Assembly (NCBI GenBank): GCA_003755025.1
Contig: RJVL01000001.1
Location: 124,001-188,000, forward strand
Origin: Diaphorobacter nitroreducens
GTDB lineage: Bacteria; Pseudomonadota; Gammaproteobacteria; Burkholderiales; Burkholderiaceae_C
Reading direction: 5' to 3'
DNA length: 64,000 bases
Below, in pieces: positions 26,034 to 34,335 of this stretch; positions within the stretch are counted from its first letter, which is position 1, and every line of letters begins with the position of its first letter. Under the pieces are notes generated by a model, which made no database searches, was not told where the DNA came from, and saw nothing but the letters and a program-made list of their open reading frames with translations. A program made the position numbers and the translations under genes.

Positions 26034-27557
26034 ATGAAAATTCGCGCACAAATCGGCATGGTGCTGAACCTGGACAAGTGCATCGGTTGCCACACCTGTT
26101 CCGTCACCTGCAAGAACGTCTGGACCAGCCGTCCCGGCGTGGAATACGCCTGGTTCAACAACGTCGAGACCAAACCCGGCATCGGCTACCCCAAGGAATG
26201 GGAAAACCAGGACAAGTGGAACGGCGGCTGGGTGCGCAACCCGGACGGCTCCATCGCCCCCCGCCAGGGCGGCAAGTGGAAGCTGCTCATGCGCATCTTC
26301 GCCAACCCTAACCTGCCGCAGATCGACGACTACTACGAGCCCTTCACCTTCGATTACGACCACCTGCAGTCGGCGCCCGAGATGAAGGCCGCGCCCACGG
26401 CGCGCCCGCGCAGCCTGATCACGGGCCAGCGCATGGAAAAGATCGAATGGGGCCCGAACTGGGAGGAAATCCTGGGCGGCGAGTTCTCCAAGCGCAGCGC
26501 CGACGTGAACTTCGAGCAGGTCCAGAAGGACATGTACGGCCAGTTCGAGAACACCTTCATGATGTACCTGCCGCGCCTGTGCGAGCACTGCCTGAACCCG
26601 GCGTGCGTGGCATCGTGCCCCTCGGGCTCGATCTACAAGCGCGAGGAAGACGGCATCGTGCTGATCGACCAGGACAAGTGCCGCGGCTGGCGCATGTGCG
26701 TCTCGGGCTGCCCCTACAAGAAGATCTATTACAACTGGCAGACCGGCAAGGCCGAGAAGTGCATCTTCTGCTACCCGCGCATCGAGGCGGGGCAGCCCAC
26801 GGTGTGTTCCGAGACCTGCGTGGGCCGCATCCGCTACCTGGGTGTGCTGCTGTATGACGCCGACCGCATCCAGGAAGCCGCCAGCGTGGAGCGCGACCGC
26901 GACCTGTACGAGGCGCAGCTGGACATCTTCCTGGACCCCAACGACCCGGACGTGATCCGCCAGGCCAAAGCCGACGGCATCTCCGACGCCTGGCTGGAAG
27001 CCGCCAAGAACAGCCCCGTCTACAAGATGGCCGTGGACTGGAAGATCGCACTGCCGCTGCACCCCGAATACCGCACACTGCCCATGGTGTGGTACGTGCC
27101 GCCGCTGTCGCCCATCACCTCGGCGGCCAACGCCGGCCACCTGGGCGTGAATGGCGAGATTCCCGATGTGTCGCAGCTGCGCATCCCCGTGCAGTACCTG
27201 GCCAACCTGCTCACCGCCGGCGACACCGGCCCCGTGGTGCGGGCGCTGGAGCGCATGCTGGCCATGCGCGCCTACCAGCGCGGTATGCATGTGGACCGCC
27301 AGCAGAACCTGGCCGTGCTGCAGCAGGTGGGGCTCACGGTGCATGAAGTGGAAGACATGTACCAGGTCATGGCGATCGCCAACTACGAAGACCGCTTCGT
27401 CATCCCCTCGGCGCACCGCGAGTACGCCGAGAACGCATTCGACCTGCGCGGTGGCTGCGGCTTCTCGTTCGGCAACGGGTGCTCCGACGGCTCCACGGAC
27501 GTGAGCATGTTCGGTGGCAAGAAGCGACGCACCATCCCCATCAAGGCCACGGTCTGA
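26034..27557 (+). CDS. narH: Respiratory nitrate reductase beta subunit NarH
   Basis: A 507-residue iron-sulphur subunit linking NarI haems to NarG. Four cysteine groups are visible: CIGCHTCSVTC (from residue 16), CEHCLNPACVASCP (about 183), CRGWRMCVSGCP and CIFCYPRIEAGQPTVCSETC. The Trp in CRGW replaces a Cys, the known sign of the [3Fe-4S] cluster; the other groups hold three [4Fe-4S] clusters. The C-terminus has RGGCGFSFGNGC. The protein is complete and of normal length. Confidence 0.97.
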   Translation: MKIRAQIGMVLNLDKCIGCHTCSVTCKNVWTSRPGVEYAWFNNVETKPGIGYPKEWENQDKWNGGWVRNPDGSIAPRQGGKWKLLMRIFANPNLPQIDDYYEPFTFDYDHLQSAPEMKAAPTARPRSLITGQRMEKIEWGPNWEEILGGEFSKRSADVNFEQVQKDMYGQFENTFMMYLPRLCEHCLNPACVASCPSGSIYKREEDGIVLIDQDKCRGWRMCVSGCPYKKIYYNWQTGKAEKCIFCYPRIEAGQPTVCSETCVGRIRYLGVLLYDADRIQEAASVERDRDLYEAQLDIFLDPNDPDVIRQAKADGISDAWLEAAKNSPVYKMAVDWKIALPLHPEYRTLPMVWYVPPLSPITSAANAGHLGVNGEIPDVSQLRIPVQYLANLLTAGDTGPVVRALERMLAMRAYQRGMHVDRQQNLAVLQQVGLTVHEVEDMYQVMAIANYEDRFVIPSAHREYAENAFDLRGGCGFSFGNGCSDGSTDVSMFGGKKRRTIPIKATV

Positions 27558-27576
27558 GGCGAAAGGAAGAACTGCC

Positions 27577-28275
27577 ATGTTCCAGAAAACGCCTGAATCC
27601 CTGCGCCTGACGCTGCGTGCGCTGGCGCACCTGCTGGGCTATCCCGATGCCGCGCTGCGTGCGAACGCGCCGGCACTGCTGGACGCGTTGCGGCTGGAGC
27701 GCGCCCTGCCCGAGGCGCGCATGCAGGAGATCGAAGCCCTGTGCCGCCAACTGTGTGCCATGGAGCCCTACGAGGCCGAGGCGCGTTACGTCGACACCTT
27801 CGACCGCGGCCGCCAGACCTCGCTGCACCTGTTCGAGCACGTGCACGGCGACTCGCGCGAGCGCGGCCCCGCGCTCATCGACCTGATGCAGACCTACGAG
27901 AAGGCCGGCCTGCAGTTCGACGCGCAGGAACTGCCCGACCATCTGGCGGTGGTGCTGGAGTTCGCCTCCACCCAGCCGCCGGCCGTGGCGCGCGAATTCC
28001 TCGGCGAGATGGCGCACATCCTCAATGCGCTGTTCACCGCGCTGACCAGCAAGGGCAACCCCTACGCCTGCGTGATCGCGGCGGTGCTCGAAGTCGCCGG
28101 CCAGCGCGTGCAGGCCGTCGCCATCGCGCCCGAGCCGGGCCTGGACGACGCCTGGGCGGAGCCCGAGGCATTCGACGGCTGCGCCACCCGCGGCCAGAAC
28201 CGCCCGGACCAGCCCCAACCCCTGCATTTCGTGCGCAACGCACGCACCAACTCGTCCCAAGGAGCCTCGGTATGA
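27577..28275 (+). CDS. narJ: Nitrate reductase assembly chaperone NarJ
   Basis: A 232-residue all-helical chaperone that holds NarG while the Mo cofactor is inserted and the complex docks on NarI; it is not part of the final enzyme. The family motif is DRGRQTSLHLFEHVHGDSRE (about 70-89), with YEKAGLQFDAQELPDHLAVV after it. ATG 27577 is preceded by GAAAGGAAG. The stop overlaps the narI start (ATGA). Confidence 0.95.
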   Translation: MFQKTPESLRLTLRALAHLLGYPDAALRANAPALLDALRLERALPEARMQEIEALCRQLCAMEPYEAEARYVDTFDRGRQTSLHLFEHVHGDSRERGPALIDLMQTYEKAGLQFDAQELPDHLAVVLEFASTQPPAVAREFLGEMAHILNALFTALTSKGNPYACVIAAVLEVAGQRVQAVAIAPEPGLDDAWAEPEAFDGCATRGQNRPDQPQPLHFVRNARTNSSQGASV

Positions 28276-29006
28276 CCGCCTGGATCGACAACCTCTTGTT
28301 CGGCCTGTACCCCTACATCTGTCTGGCCGTTTTCTTCATCGGCAGCTGGGCGCGCTTCGACCGCGACCAGTACACATGGAAGAGCGACTCCTCGCAGCTG
28401 CTGCGCCGCGGCAGCCTGCGCTGGGGCAGCAACCTGTTCCACGTGGGCGTGCTGGTCCTGTTCTTCGGCCACTTCGTGGGCATGCTCACGCCGCACGCGC
28501 TGTACGAGCCCTTCATGAGCGCAGGTGCCAAGCAGATCATGGCCATGGTCGTGGGCGGCGTGGCCGGCACCCTGGGCTTCATCGGCGTGACGCTGCTGCT
28601 GCACCGCCGCCTGACGGATGCGCGTATCCGCGCCACCTCCAAGACCAGCGACATCCTGCTGCTGTGGGTGCTGTGGGTGCAGTTGGCCCTGGGCCTGGCG
28701 ACCATTCCGCTGTCGGCGCAGCACCTGGACGGCTCGATGATGATGCTGCTGGCCGAATGGGCGCAACGCATCGTCACCTTCCGCGGCGGCGCCGTGGAAC
28801 TGCTGGCCAATGCCGGCTGGGTGTTCAAGGCGCACATGTTCCTGGGCATGACCGTGTTCCTGATCTTCCCGTTCACCCGCCTGGTGCACGTGTGGAGCGG
28901 GTTTGGCACACTGGCCTACATCACGCGCCCGTACCAACTGGTGCGCGCCCGCCGCATGAACCTGCCCGCAGGCCACAACCAGCCGGGCAACCGCAACGCG
29001 CTATGA
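28272..29006 (+). CDS. narI: Respiratory nitrate reductase gamma subunit NarI
   Basis: A 244-residue, five-helix cytochrome b that oxidises quinol at the periplasmic side. Haem ligands are H57, H67, H188 and H206, each offset by one from E. coli NarI (56, 66, 187, 205). GSWARFDRDQYTWKS after the first helix is typical. It overlaps narJ by 4 nt, so the subunits are co-translated. Repeat copy 5 lies directly after the stop codon. Confidence 0.96.
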   Translation: MTAWIDNLLFGLYPYICLAVFFIGSWARFDRDQYTWKSDSSQLLRRGSLRWGSNLFHVGVLVLFFGHFVGMLTPHALYEPFMSAGAKQIMAMVVGGVAGTLGFIGVTLLLHRRLTDARIRATSKTSDILLLWVLWVQLALGLATIPLSAQHLDGSMMMLLAEWAQRIVTFRGGAVELLANAGWVFKAHMFLGMTVFLIFPFTRLVHVWSGFGTLAYITRPYQLVRARRMNLPAGHNQPGNRNAL

Positions 29007-29062
29007 AGTAAATAGCTACCAGCGCTTGCTGGTAGCGGGCTGGAGGTCAATTTCGCTTGAAA
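29005..29062 (-). repeat. Dispersed palindromic repeat, copy 5
   Basis: AATAGCTACCAGCGCTTG, then GGTAGCGGGCTGGAGG and a GTCAATTTCGCTTGAAAT tail. It starts at the narI stop codon and ends about 36 nt before the parvulin start, inside the nar operon. One TGA interrupts the family frame in the tail. Confidence 0.75.
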
Positions 29063-29097
29063 TCGGCTTTCGGCTTCCCAGCCTCCAGGAGAACCCC

Positions 29098-29934
29098 ATG
29101 AGCAACACCACCTGCGGATCGGGCGGCTGCGGCTGCGCCGGCAGCACCGACAACCTCCCACAGGAAGACGCCGCCCCGGTGGCCCGCATCAATGGCGTGC
29201 CTCTGCACGCCGACGGCGAGATCCTGCCGCCCGATGCACTGCGCCAGCGCGCCTGCACCGAGCTGCTGCGCCAGCAGGCGCAGCGCGAGGGGCTGTTGTC
29301 GCAAGACGACGCGCCGGGCCTGGACGGCGCCACCAGCGCCGAGGCATCGCAGGCCATCGAGCGCCTGCTCGACCAGGCCCTGCAAGTGCCCGAGCCCTCC
29401 GAGGAGGCCTGCCGCCGCTACCACGCCGCCCACCCGACGCTGGGCGGGCAGGGCGAGCGCGTGCGGATGCGCCACGTGCTGTTCGCGGTCACCCCGGGGG
29501 TGGATGTGAAGCTGCTGCGCCAGCGCGCCGAAGGCGTGTTGCTGGACCTGCGTTGCGCTGACGATGACGGCGCGCGCTTTGCCGCCGCGGCGGGCCAGTG
29601 GTCCAACTGCCCCAGCGGGCAGGAGGGCGGCGATCTGGGCTGGCTGTCGGCCGAGGACTGCGCGCCCGAGTTCGCGCGCGAGGTGTTCGGCACGCAGGAA
29701 GTGGGCGTGCTCTCGCGCCTGGTGCACAGCCGCTTCGGCCTGCACGTGGTCGAGGTGTGCGAGCGCCAGCCGGGCCAGGAGCTGCCCTTCGAGCAGGTGC
29801 GCACCAGCGTGGCGCTCATGCTGCGCCAGCAGGCGTGGGTCAACGCGCTGCGCCAGTACCTGCAGTTGCTGGCGGGCGAGGCCGAGGTCGAGGGCGTGCA
29901 CCTCGATGCGGCCGATACGCCGCTGGTGCAGTAG
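29098..29934 (+). CDS. PpiC/parvulin-type peptidyl-prolyl isomerase of the nar operon
   Basis: A 278-residue protein without a signal peptide. A helical region (about 35-125) of the NifM/SurA kind precedes a parvulin domain (about 128-240: VRMRHVLFAV, GGDLGWL, FGLHVVEV). The N-terminus is odd: CGSGGCGCAG at residues 6-15 holds three cysteines in ten residues and may bind metal. Cytoplasmic parvulins occur next to narGHJI in several betaproteobacteria and probably help the reductase fold or mature; that role is inference. ATG 29098 has CCAGGAGA upstream. Confidence 0.88.
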   Translation: MSNTTCGSGGCGCAGSTDNLPQEDAAPVARINGVPLHADGEILPPDALRQRACTELLRQQAQREGLLSQDDAPGLDGATSAEASQAIERLLDQALQVPEPSEEACRRYHAAHPTLGGQGERVRMRHVLFAVTPGVDVKLLRQRAEGVLLDLRCADDDGARFAAAAGQWSNCPSGQEGGDLGWLSAEDCAPEFAREVFGTQEVGVLSRLVHSRFGLHVVEVCERQPGQELPFEQVRTSVALMLRQQAWVNALRQYLQLLAGEAEVEGVHLDAADTPLVQ

Positions 29935-29955
29935 CGCCAGGCAGGGGAGACACCC

Positions 29956-30633
29956 ATGCCTGACGACGAGCTGCTGCAACGGCTGCGCCGCTTCCATCTG
30001 GATGCCTTCCCCCAATACCGCGAGCAATTCCAGACGCTCGTGGACGAGGGGCAACACCCGACGACCCTGTTCATCGGGTGCTCGGATTCCCGTCTGCTGC
30101 CCTACCTGCTGACGGGGGCAGGACCGGGCGAGCTGTTCCTGGTGCGCAACGTGGGGGCCTTCGTGCCGCCCTACGACGGCTCCTACGGCCACCACGGCAC
30201 GGCCGCCGCCATCGAGTTCGCGGTGCTCGAACTGCATGTGAGCCGCATCGTCGTGTGTGGCCACAGCCACTGCGGCGCCATCAAGGCGCTGTATGGCGAG
30301 GTCTCGCCCGAGGCGCGCAACCTGCAGCGCTGGCTGGACCTGGGCCGCGAGGCCGCGCTGCCCGTGCAGCCCGGCCCCGAAGCCCTGCGCCGCACCGAAC
30401 AGCGCGCCGTGGTGCTGCAACTGGAACGCCTCATGGAGTACCCCATGGTGCGCCGCCGCGTTGAGGACGGCAGCATTGCGCTGCATGGCTGGCACTACGT
30501 GATCGAGGAGGGCGAGGTCCACGTGTTCGACGTGGCCACCGGCGGCTTCGTGGCGGCGTCCAAGGCCAAGAGCAGCGGCACGGGCCCGTATGCGCCGTAT
30601 GTGGAACATGATGGGCAAGTGCTGGTGGATTGA
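29956..30633 (+). CDS. Beta-class carbonic anhydrase
   Basis: A 225-residue zinc enzyme interconverting CO2 and bicarbonate. Zinc ligands are Cys42 and Asp44 with Arg46 in GCSDSR, and His103 and Cys106 in CGHSHCGA; FLVRNVGAFVPPY and AAIEFAVLEL are also typical. It is 21 bp after the parvulin gene. Carbonic anhydrase inside a nitrate operon may supply bicarbonate or help with pH during respiration. No signal peptide is present. Confidence 0.94.
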   Translation: MPDDELLQRLRRFHLDAFPQYREQFQTLVDEGQHPTTLFIGCSDSRLLPYLLTGAGPGELFLVRNVGAFVPPYDGSYGHHGTAAAIEFAVLELHVSRIVVCGHSHCGAIKALYGEVSPEARNLQRWLDLGREAALPVQPGPEALRRTEQRAVVLQLERLMEYPMVRRRVEDGSIALHGWHYVIEEGEVHVFDVATGGFVAASKAKSSGTGPYAPYVEHDGQVLVD

Positions 30634-30669
30634 GGTGCGCGCTGGCCACACTGGGCGAGGCCCACGCCC

Positions 30670-32004
30670 ATGACTGAAGCGCGGCGCCGCACCGTGCCCC
30701 TGCGCAGCGAGCTCGCCGCGCCGGGCCGGCCCTCGGCCGAGGCGCTGGCGCGGCTGGACCGGCGCTGGCGGCCGCGCTACCTCATGCTGGCGCCGCACCG
30801 GCTGGGGTTCTTCCTGGCGATGCTGCTGCTCATGGCCTCGGGCCTGTGGTGGGCTCTGGTGCAGATCGACCGCGTGAGCGGGGCGCTGGCATTGCCATAC
30901 GGTGTGGCGCCGTCGCTGGTGCACGCGGCGGTGATGACGTTTGGCTTCATGCCGCTGTTTTTCGCCGGCTTTCTTTTCACCGCGGGACCGAAGTGGCTGC
31001 ATGTCGAGCCCTGGCCGGTCTCCCGCGTCATGCCGCCCCTGCTGCTGCAGGCCGGCGGCTGGCTGGTGTGGCTCGCCGGCGGTTCCTGGGGGCTATTGGT
31101 TGCGCTCGCCGGCTGCGCTGTCGCGTTCCTCGGGTTGGGGTGGATGACAGTGCTTTTCATCCGCCTGGTCCAGCGCAGCACGCTGCAGGACCGTTTGCAT
31201 GCGCGCGCCATTGCCGCGGCCTGCCTGGTGGGCTGCGTGTGCATCGCGGCGCTGGGGCTGAGCCTGGCCGGCGGCCGTGGCGACCTGGCGCGTGCCTGGG
31301 TGCTGACCGGGCTGTGGGGGTTCGTGGCCGCGGTCTTCGTGGTGGTGGCGCACCGCATGATTCCTTTCTTCACCTCGGCCGTGCTGCCCATGGTGCAGGC
31401 ATGGCGCCCTTTCTGGGTTCTGTGGCTGATGCTTGCCGCGGTGGTGGCCGAGGCGCTCGCCGTCTGGCTGCCGTGGCTAGGCTGGGCGCCCGCGCTTGAC
31501 ACGGGCGGGCTGCTGGTGCGTGGCGCGCTGGAGTTGTCGGTGGGGGCCGTGCTGGTGTGGCTGGCCTACCGCTGGGGCCTGCTGCAGAGCTTGGCGCAGC
31601 GCCTGCTGGCCATGCTGCACATCGGCTTCATCTGGCTGGGGTTGGCCTTCGTGGGCCATGGCTTGGCGCACGGGGTGCAGGGTCTCTACGGCAGCGCTGC
31701 TGGGGAACTGGGCGCGCTGCATGCGCTCACCATGGGGTGCCTGGGCTCGCTCATGCTCGCCATGGTCACGCGCGTGTCCTGCGGCCATGGCGGCCGCGCG
31801 CTGGTGGCGGACCGCCTGGTCTGGACGCTGTTCTGGGTGCTGCAACTGGCGACCGTGGTGCGGCTGGCGGCGAGCGCGCCATTGCCCTGGTCGCCCGTGC
31901 TGTTGGCCGTCGCGGCCCTGCTGTGGGCTGGCATCATGGCGGTGTGGGGCCTGCGCCTCATCGGCTGGTATGGCCGGCTGCGCGCCGATGGCCGGCCGGG
32001 GTGA
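30670..32004 (+). CDS. nnrS: NnrS-family membrane protein
   Basis: A 444-residue protein with about 12 membrane helices. NnrS hallmarks are PHRLGFFLAM, HAAVMTFGFMPLFFAGFLFTA, the VAHRMIPFFTSA segment with its conserved His, and ALTMGCLGSLMLAMVTRVSCGHGGR. NnrS proteins contain haem and copper and protect denitrifiers against nitric oxide stress. Its place after narGHJI fits handling of NO made from nitrite. The stop at 32002-32004 overlaps an alternative GTG start of the next gene. Confidence 0.93.
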   Translation: MTEARRRTVPLRSELAAPGRPSAEALARLDRRWRPRYLMLAPHRLGFFLAMLLLMASGLWWALVQIDRVSGALALPYGVAPSLVHAAVMTFGFMPLFFAGFLFTAGPKWLHVEPWPVSRVMPPLLLQAGGWLVWLAGGSWGLLVALAGCAVAFLGLGWMTVLFIRLVQRSTLQDRLHARAIAAACLVGCVCIAALGLSLAGGRGDLARAWVLTGLWGFVAAVFVVVAHRMIPFFTSAVLPMVQAWRPFWVLWLMLAAVVAEALAVWLPWLGWAPALDTGGLLVRGALELSVGAVLVWLAYRWGLLQSLAQRLLAMLHIGFIWLGLAFVGHGLAHGVQGLYGSAAGELGALHALTMGCLGSLMLAMVTRVSCGHGGRALVADRLVWTLFWVLQLATVVRLAASAPLPWSPVLLAVAALLWAGIMAVWGLRLIGWYGRLRADGRPG

Positions 32005-32009
32005 ATGCC

Positions 32010-32672
32010 ATGGAACAGGAGAGACCGGTGCCTCCACAGGCCTTGAACAATGCAGCCGCCACGGCGGAACTGGCCGCCGCGCTGCTGCAGGCGCGCCAGA
32101 CCATCCTGCCAAAGCGGCTGGGCACGCCGGGGCCGGACGCCGCGCAGCTGCAGGCCATATTGGCCGCGGCCGCGCATGCGCCGGACCATGGCTGTCTGCT
32201 GCCCTGGCGTTTTGTTTTGGTGCCCGACGCGGCCCGCGCGGCGCTGGGCCAGGCGTTTGCCGATGCGCTGCGCGAGCGCGACGCGCAGGCCACGCCCGAG
32301 CAGCAGGAGCAGGCGCGCGAGAAGGCCCTGCGCGCGCCCGTGTTGCTGCTGGTGGTGGTGGACGAATGCGGGGGCGATCCCGAGATCGCACCCAGTGAGC
32401 GGCTGGTGTCCGCGGGTTGCGCGGTGCAGAACCTGCTGCTCATGGCGACCGCGCTGGGTTTTGGCTCGGCGCTCACCAGCGGCAAGGCGCTGCAGTCGCA
32501 GGCGCTGCGCGGGCTGTTCGCGCTGGGCGAAGGCGAGCGCGCGCTGTGTTTCGTGAGCGTGGGAACGGTCGTGTCGCGCAAGCCCGTGCGCGCGCGGCCC
32601 GTGCCGGCGCAGTATGTGGGCACGCTGGTGCCCGGCCGGGGCGTGCAGCCTTGGCCGCAACAAGGGGAATGA
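32010..32672 (+). CDS. Nitroreductase-family protein
   Basis: A 220-residue protein of the FMN-dependent nitroreductase fold. Visible features are the N-terminal LQARQTILPKRLGTPGP, HAPDHGCLLPWRFVLV, the helix EQQEQAREKALRAPVLLLVVV, the FMN-binding AVQNLLLMATALGFGSALTSG and a final FVSVGTVV. It resembles the YdjA branch. The substrate is unknown. It is coupled to nnrS: the next gene starts right after its stop, and a GTG at 32001 overlapping the nnrS stop is another possible start. Confidence 0.85.
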   Translation: MEQERPVPPQALNNAAATAELAAALLQARQTILPKRLGTPGPDAAQLQAILAAAAHAPDHGCLLPWRFVLVPDAARAALGQAFADALRERDAQATPEQQEQAREKALRAPVLLLVVVDECGGDPEIAPSERLVSAGCAVQNLLLMATALGFGSALTSGKALQSQALRGLFALGEGERALCFVSVGTVVSRKPVRARPVPAQYVGTLVPGRGVQPWPQQGE

Positions 32673-33098
32673 ATGCAAGTGAAAACCGAGATCAACAGTT
32701 TTGACGACCTGCTGCGCGCCGCGCGCAGCCACCGCGAGCGCCAGCGCCTGCTGTTCGTGTTTGCTGGCACAGAGCTGCCCGACGAGGCCACGCCGGAGCA
32801 GCGCGAGCGCTTCGCGCAGGGCGAGGGCGGGGTGCTGGTGCCGCTGATGTGCGTGGACAAGCTGCCCGAGGAGTTGGAGTCGTTCGACGCGCTGGTGCGC
32901 GAGTCGCAGCAGTTCGAGCAGCCGGGCCAGCCCTGGCGCCTGGTGTTCACCGCGGCGCTGTCGGGCACGGCGGCGCAGGCGCCGTCCGACGACGACGCCG
33001 ACAAGGTGCTGCGCCGCATGGTGGAGGCCGTGAAAACGGGCGCTTTCAGCGCCTATCTGCCCTTCAACCGCGACGGCCAGCCCGTGCGGCTGGGCTGA
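32673..33098 (+). CDS. Conserved 141-residue protein of unknown function
   Basis: A short soluble protein: FDDLLRAARSHRERQRLLFVFA at the start, then a glycine patch and VPLMCVDKLPEEL, a VFTAALSG strand, and a C-terminal MVEAVKTGAFSAYLPFNRDG. Proteins of this type are, as I recall, often labelled ribonucleotide reductase subunit alpha in databases, but it has no reductase motif, so I treat that label as unsafe. One cysteine (MCVDK) is conspicuous. It starts immediately after the nitroreductase stop and is followed 4 bp later by the hemerythrin gene, so it belongs to the nar operon. Confidence 0.8.
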   Translation: MQVKTEINSFDDLLRAARSHRERQRLLFVFAGTELPDEATPEQRERFAQGEGGVLVPLMCVDKLPEELESFDALVRESQQFEQPGQPWRLVFTAALSGTAAQAPSDDDADKVLRRMVEAVKTGAFSAYLPFNRDGQPVRLG

Positions 33099-33102
33099 CG
33101 CC

Positions 33103-33648
33103 ATGGCCAGCCGTGTGTCCCTGCCCGGTCTGCACACGCCAGGCGCGGGCTTTGACGAGCCGTTCGAGATGCTGGGCGCCTGCCATGACCGCGTTCGCCG
33201 CTCGCTGGACCTGCTGCAGCGCCTGCGCGACTACCTCAAGACGCACGCCTGCGATGACTCCGCCCGCCAGGCGGCGCGCGACGTGCTGCGCTATTTCGAC
33301 ATCGCCGCCCCGCTGCACCACGAGGACGAGGAACTCCACGTCTTCCCGCCCCTGCTGGCCGGTGGCGACGCCGCGCTGACGGACCTGGTGCGCCAGCTGC
33401 AGCGGGACCATGTGCTGATGGCCGAACGCTGGGCTACCGCGCGCGTGGGGTTGCAGGCGCTGGCCGACGGGGCCGTGCAGGCGTTCACGCCGCAGCACGA
33501 GACGGCCTTGGACCGGTTTGCGCAGTGCTACGACGATCACCTGCGCCATGAAGACGACCGCATCTATCCCGCCGCGCGCGCGCTGCTGGACGACCCCGCA
33601 CAGCAGTCCATGGGGCAGGAGATGGCGCGTCGCCGCGGCGTGCGTTGA
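33103..33648 (+). CDS. Hemerythrin-domain protein
   Basis: A 181-residue four-helix bundle. Likely di-iron ligands are His28 (GACHDRVR), His72/His73 with Glu76/77 (PLHHEDEELHVF), His103 (QRDHVLM), and His146/His149 with Glu150 (DDHLRHEDD). Such proteins bind O2 or NO or help repair iron-sulphur clusters. As the last gene of the nar operon it fits nitrosative stress defence or NO sensing. Repeat copy 6 begins directly after its stop. Confidence 0.9.
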   Translation: MASRVSLPGLHTPGAGFDEPFEMLGACHDRVRRSLDLLQRLRDYLKTHACDDSARQAARDVLRYFDIAAPLHHEDEELHVFPPLLAGGDAALTDLVRQLQRDHVLMAERWATARVGLQALADGAVQAFTPQHETALDRFAQCYDDHLRHEDDRIYPAARALLDDPAQQSMGQEMARRRGVR

Positions 33649-33711
33649 TCGCTATTAAAATATGAGCTGCTACCGCTTGATGGATAAGCGCTAGAGCCAT
33701 TTTTCATCTGG
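33649..33711 (-). repeat. Dispersed palindromic repeat, copy 6
   Basis: TCGCTATTAAAATATGAGCT, then CCGCTTGATGGATAAGCGCTAG and a CCATTTTTCATC tail, starting one base after the hemerythrin stop. The minus-strand family frame is open (MALALIHQAVAA). Confidence 0.9.
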
Positions 33712-33756
33712 ATCGGACGGGCGGCTGCGCGCCGCTGTTCGTCAGCGGGATGCCCC

Positions 33757-33790
33757 CAAAAAGAAGGCGCCGTGGCCTAGGCCACGGCGC
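33757..33790 (-). terminator. Terminator of the DUF3567 gene, perfect 24-bp palindrome
   Basis: A perfect 24-bp palindrome at 33767-33790 (centre CCTAGG) followed on the minus strand by CTTCTTTTT. It lies 79 nt after the stop of the DUF3567 gene. The nar operon approaches from the other side, so it may also stop that transcript. Confidence 0.75.
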
Positions 33791-33868
33791 GCTGTGCCCC
33801 TCACGGGGCGGCGACCCGCCGGGGGCGGACCGCAACGGGGGCCTGGCCCCCGAAACTCTCGTGCCGCG

Positions 33869-34159
33869 TCAGTGCACGATCACCGGGTTCTGCGCGAGCC
33901 CGACGTAGCCATCCAGCGTGTCCTCCACCTCTTCCTGGGTGGGCGTGTTGCGCTGCCAGGCCAGGATCTGCTGCTGGAACATTTCGGCCCAGGAGCCATC
34001 CAGGTACACCTCCTTGCCGGAGCGCTTGTCCACGATCTCGAAGCCATGGCGCACCAGTTGTGGAACGGCGGGCGTGGCGGCGTCGCTGGCGCTGTCGGGG
34101 GTTGCGTCTGCCAGCATGTGGACCACCACAAAGGAGTCGGAGTCGTAGAGCATATTCAT
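33869..34159 (-). CDS. DUF3567 family protein
   Basis: A 96-residue soluble protein. The start MNMLYDSDSFVVVHML and the centre GFEIVDKRSGKEVYLDG match DUF3567, found mainly in Burkholderiales; function unknown. The middle is acidic and alanine-rich. It is a single-gene unit with its own terminator. Confidence 0.85.
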   Translation of the reverse strand: MNMLYDSDSFVVVHMLADATPDSASDAATPAVPQLVRHGFEIVDKRSGKEVYLDGSWAEMFQQQILAWQRNTPTQEEVEDTLDGYVGLAQNPVIVH

Positions 34160-34335
34160 GGCGTGTCCCCCTATCGGTATGCCTGTCAGATTGCAGCGGA
34201 TCGGCAGAGTTCAAGGCCCCGCGCCCCGCCGCTGGGACCAGTATTCCACGGAAAAGGGGCCGTGGCGGCCTTCGTGCGCGGTCGCGGCCTTGTCCCACGC
34301 CGGGACGCGCCCGCCGCCCGCGGCAAATGCTGGCA

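Noticed and set aside
24261-27578. Open frame of 1105 codons on the minus strand opposite narG and narH
   Set aside because: It is a GC-rich shadow: the plus-strand genes are unmistakable, and the antisense translation is Val/His/Gln-rich with no domain.
34211-34334. Possible 41-codon minus-strand gene after the DUF3108 gene
   Set aside because: It overlaps the end of the DUF3108 gene, has no clear ribosome binding site or family and may be chance coding in GC-rich DNA.
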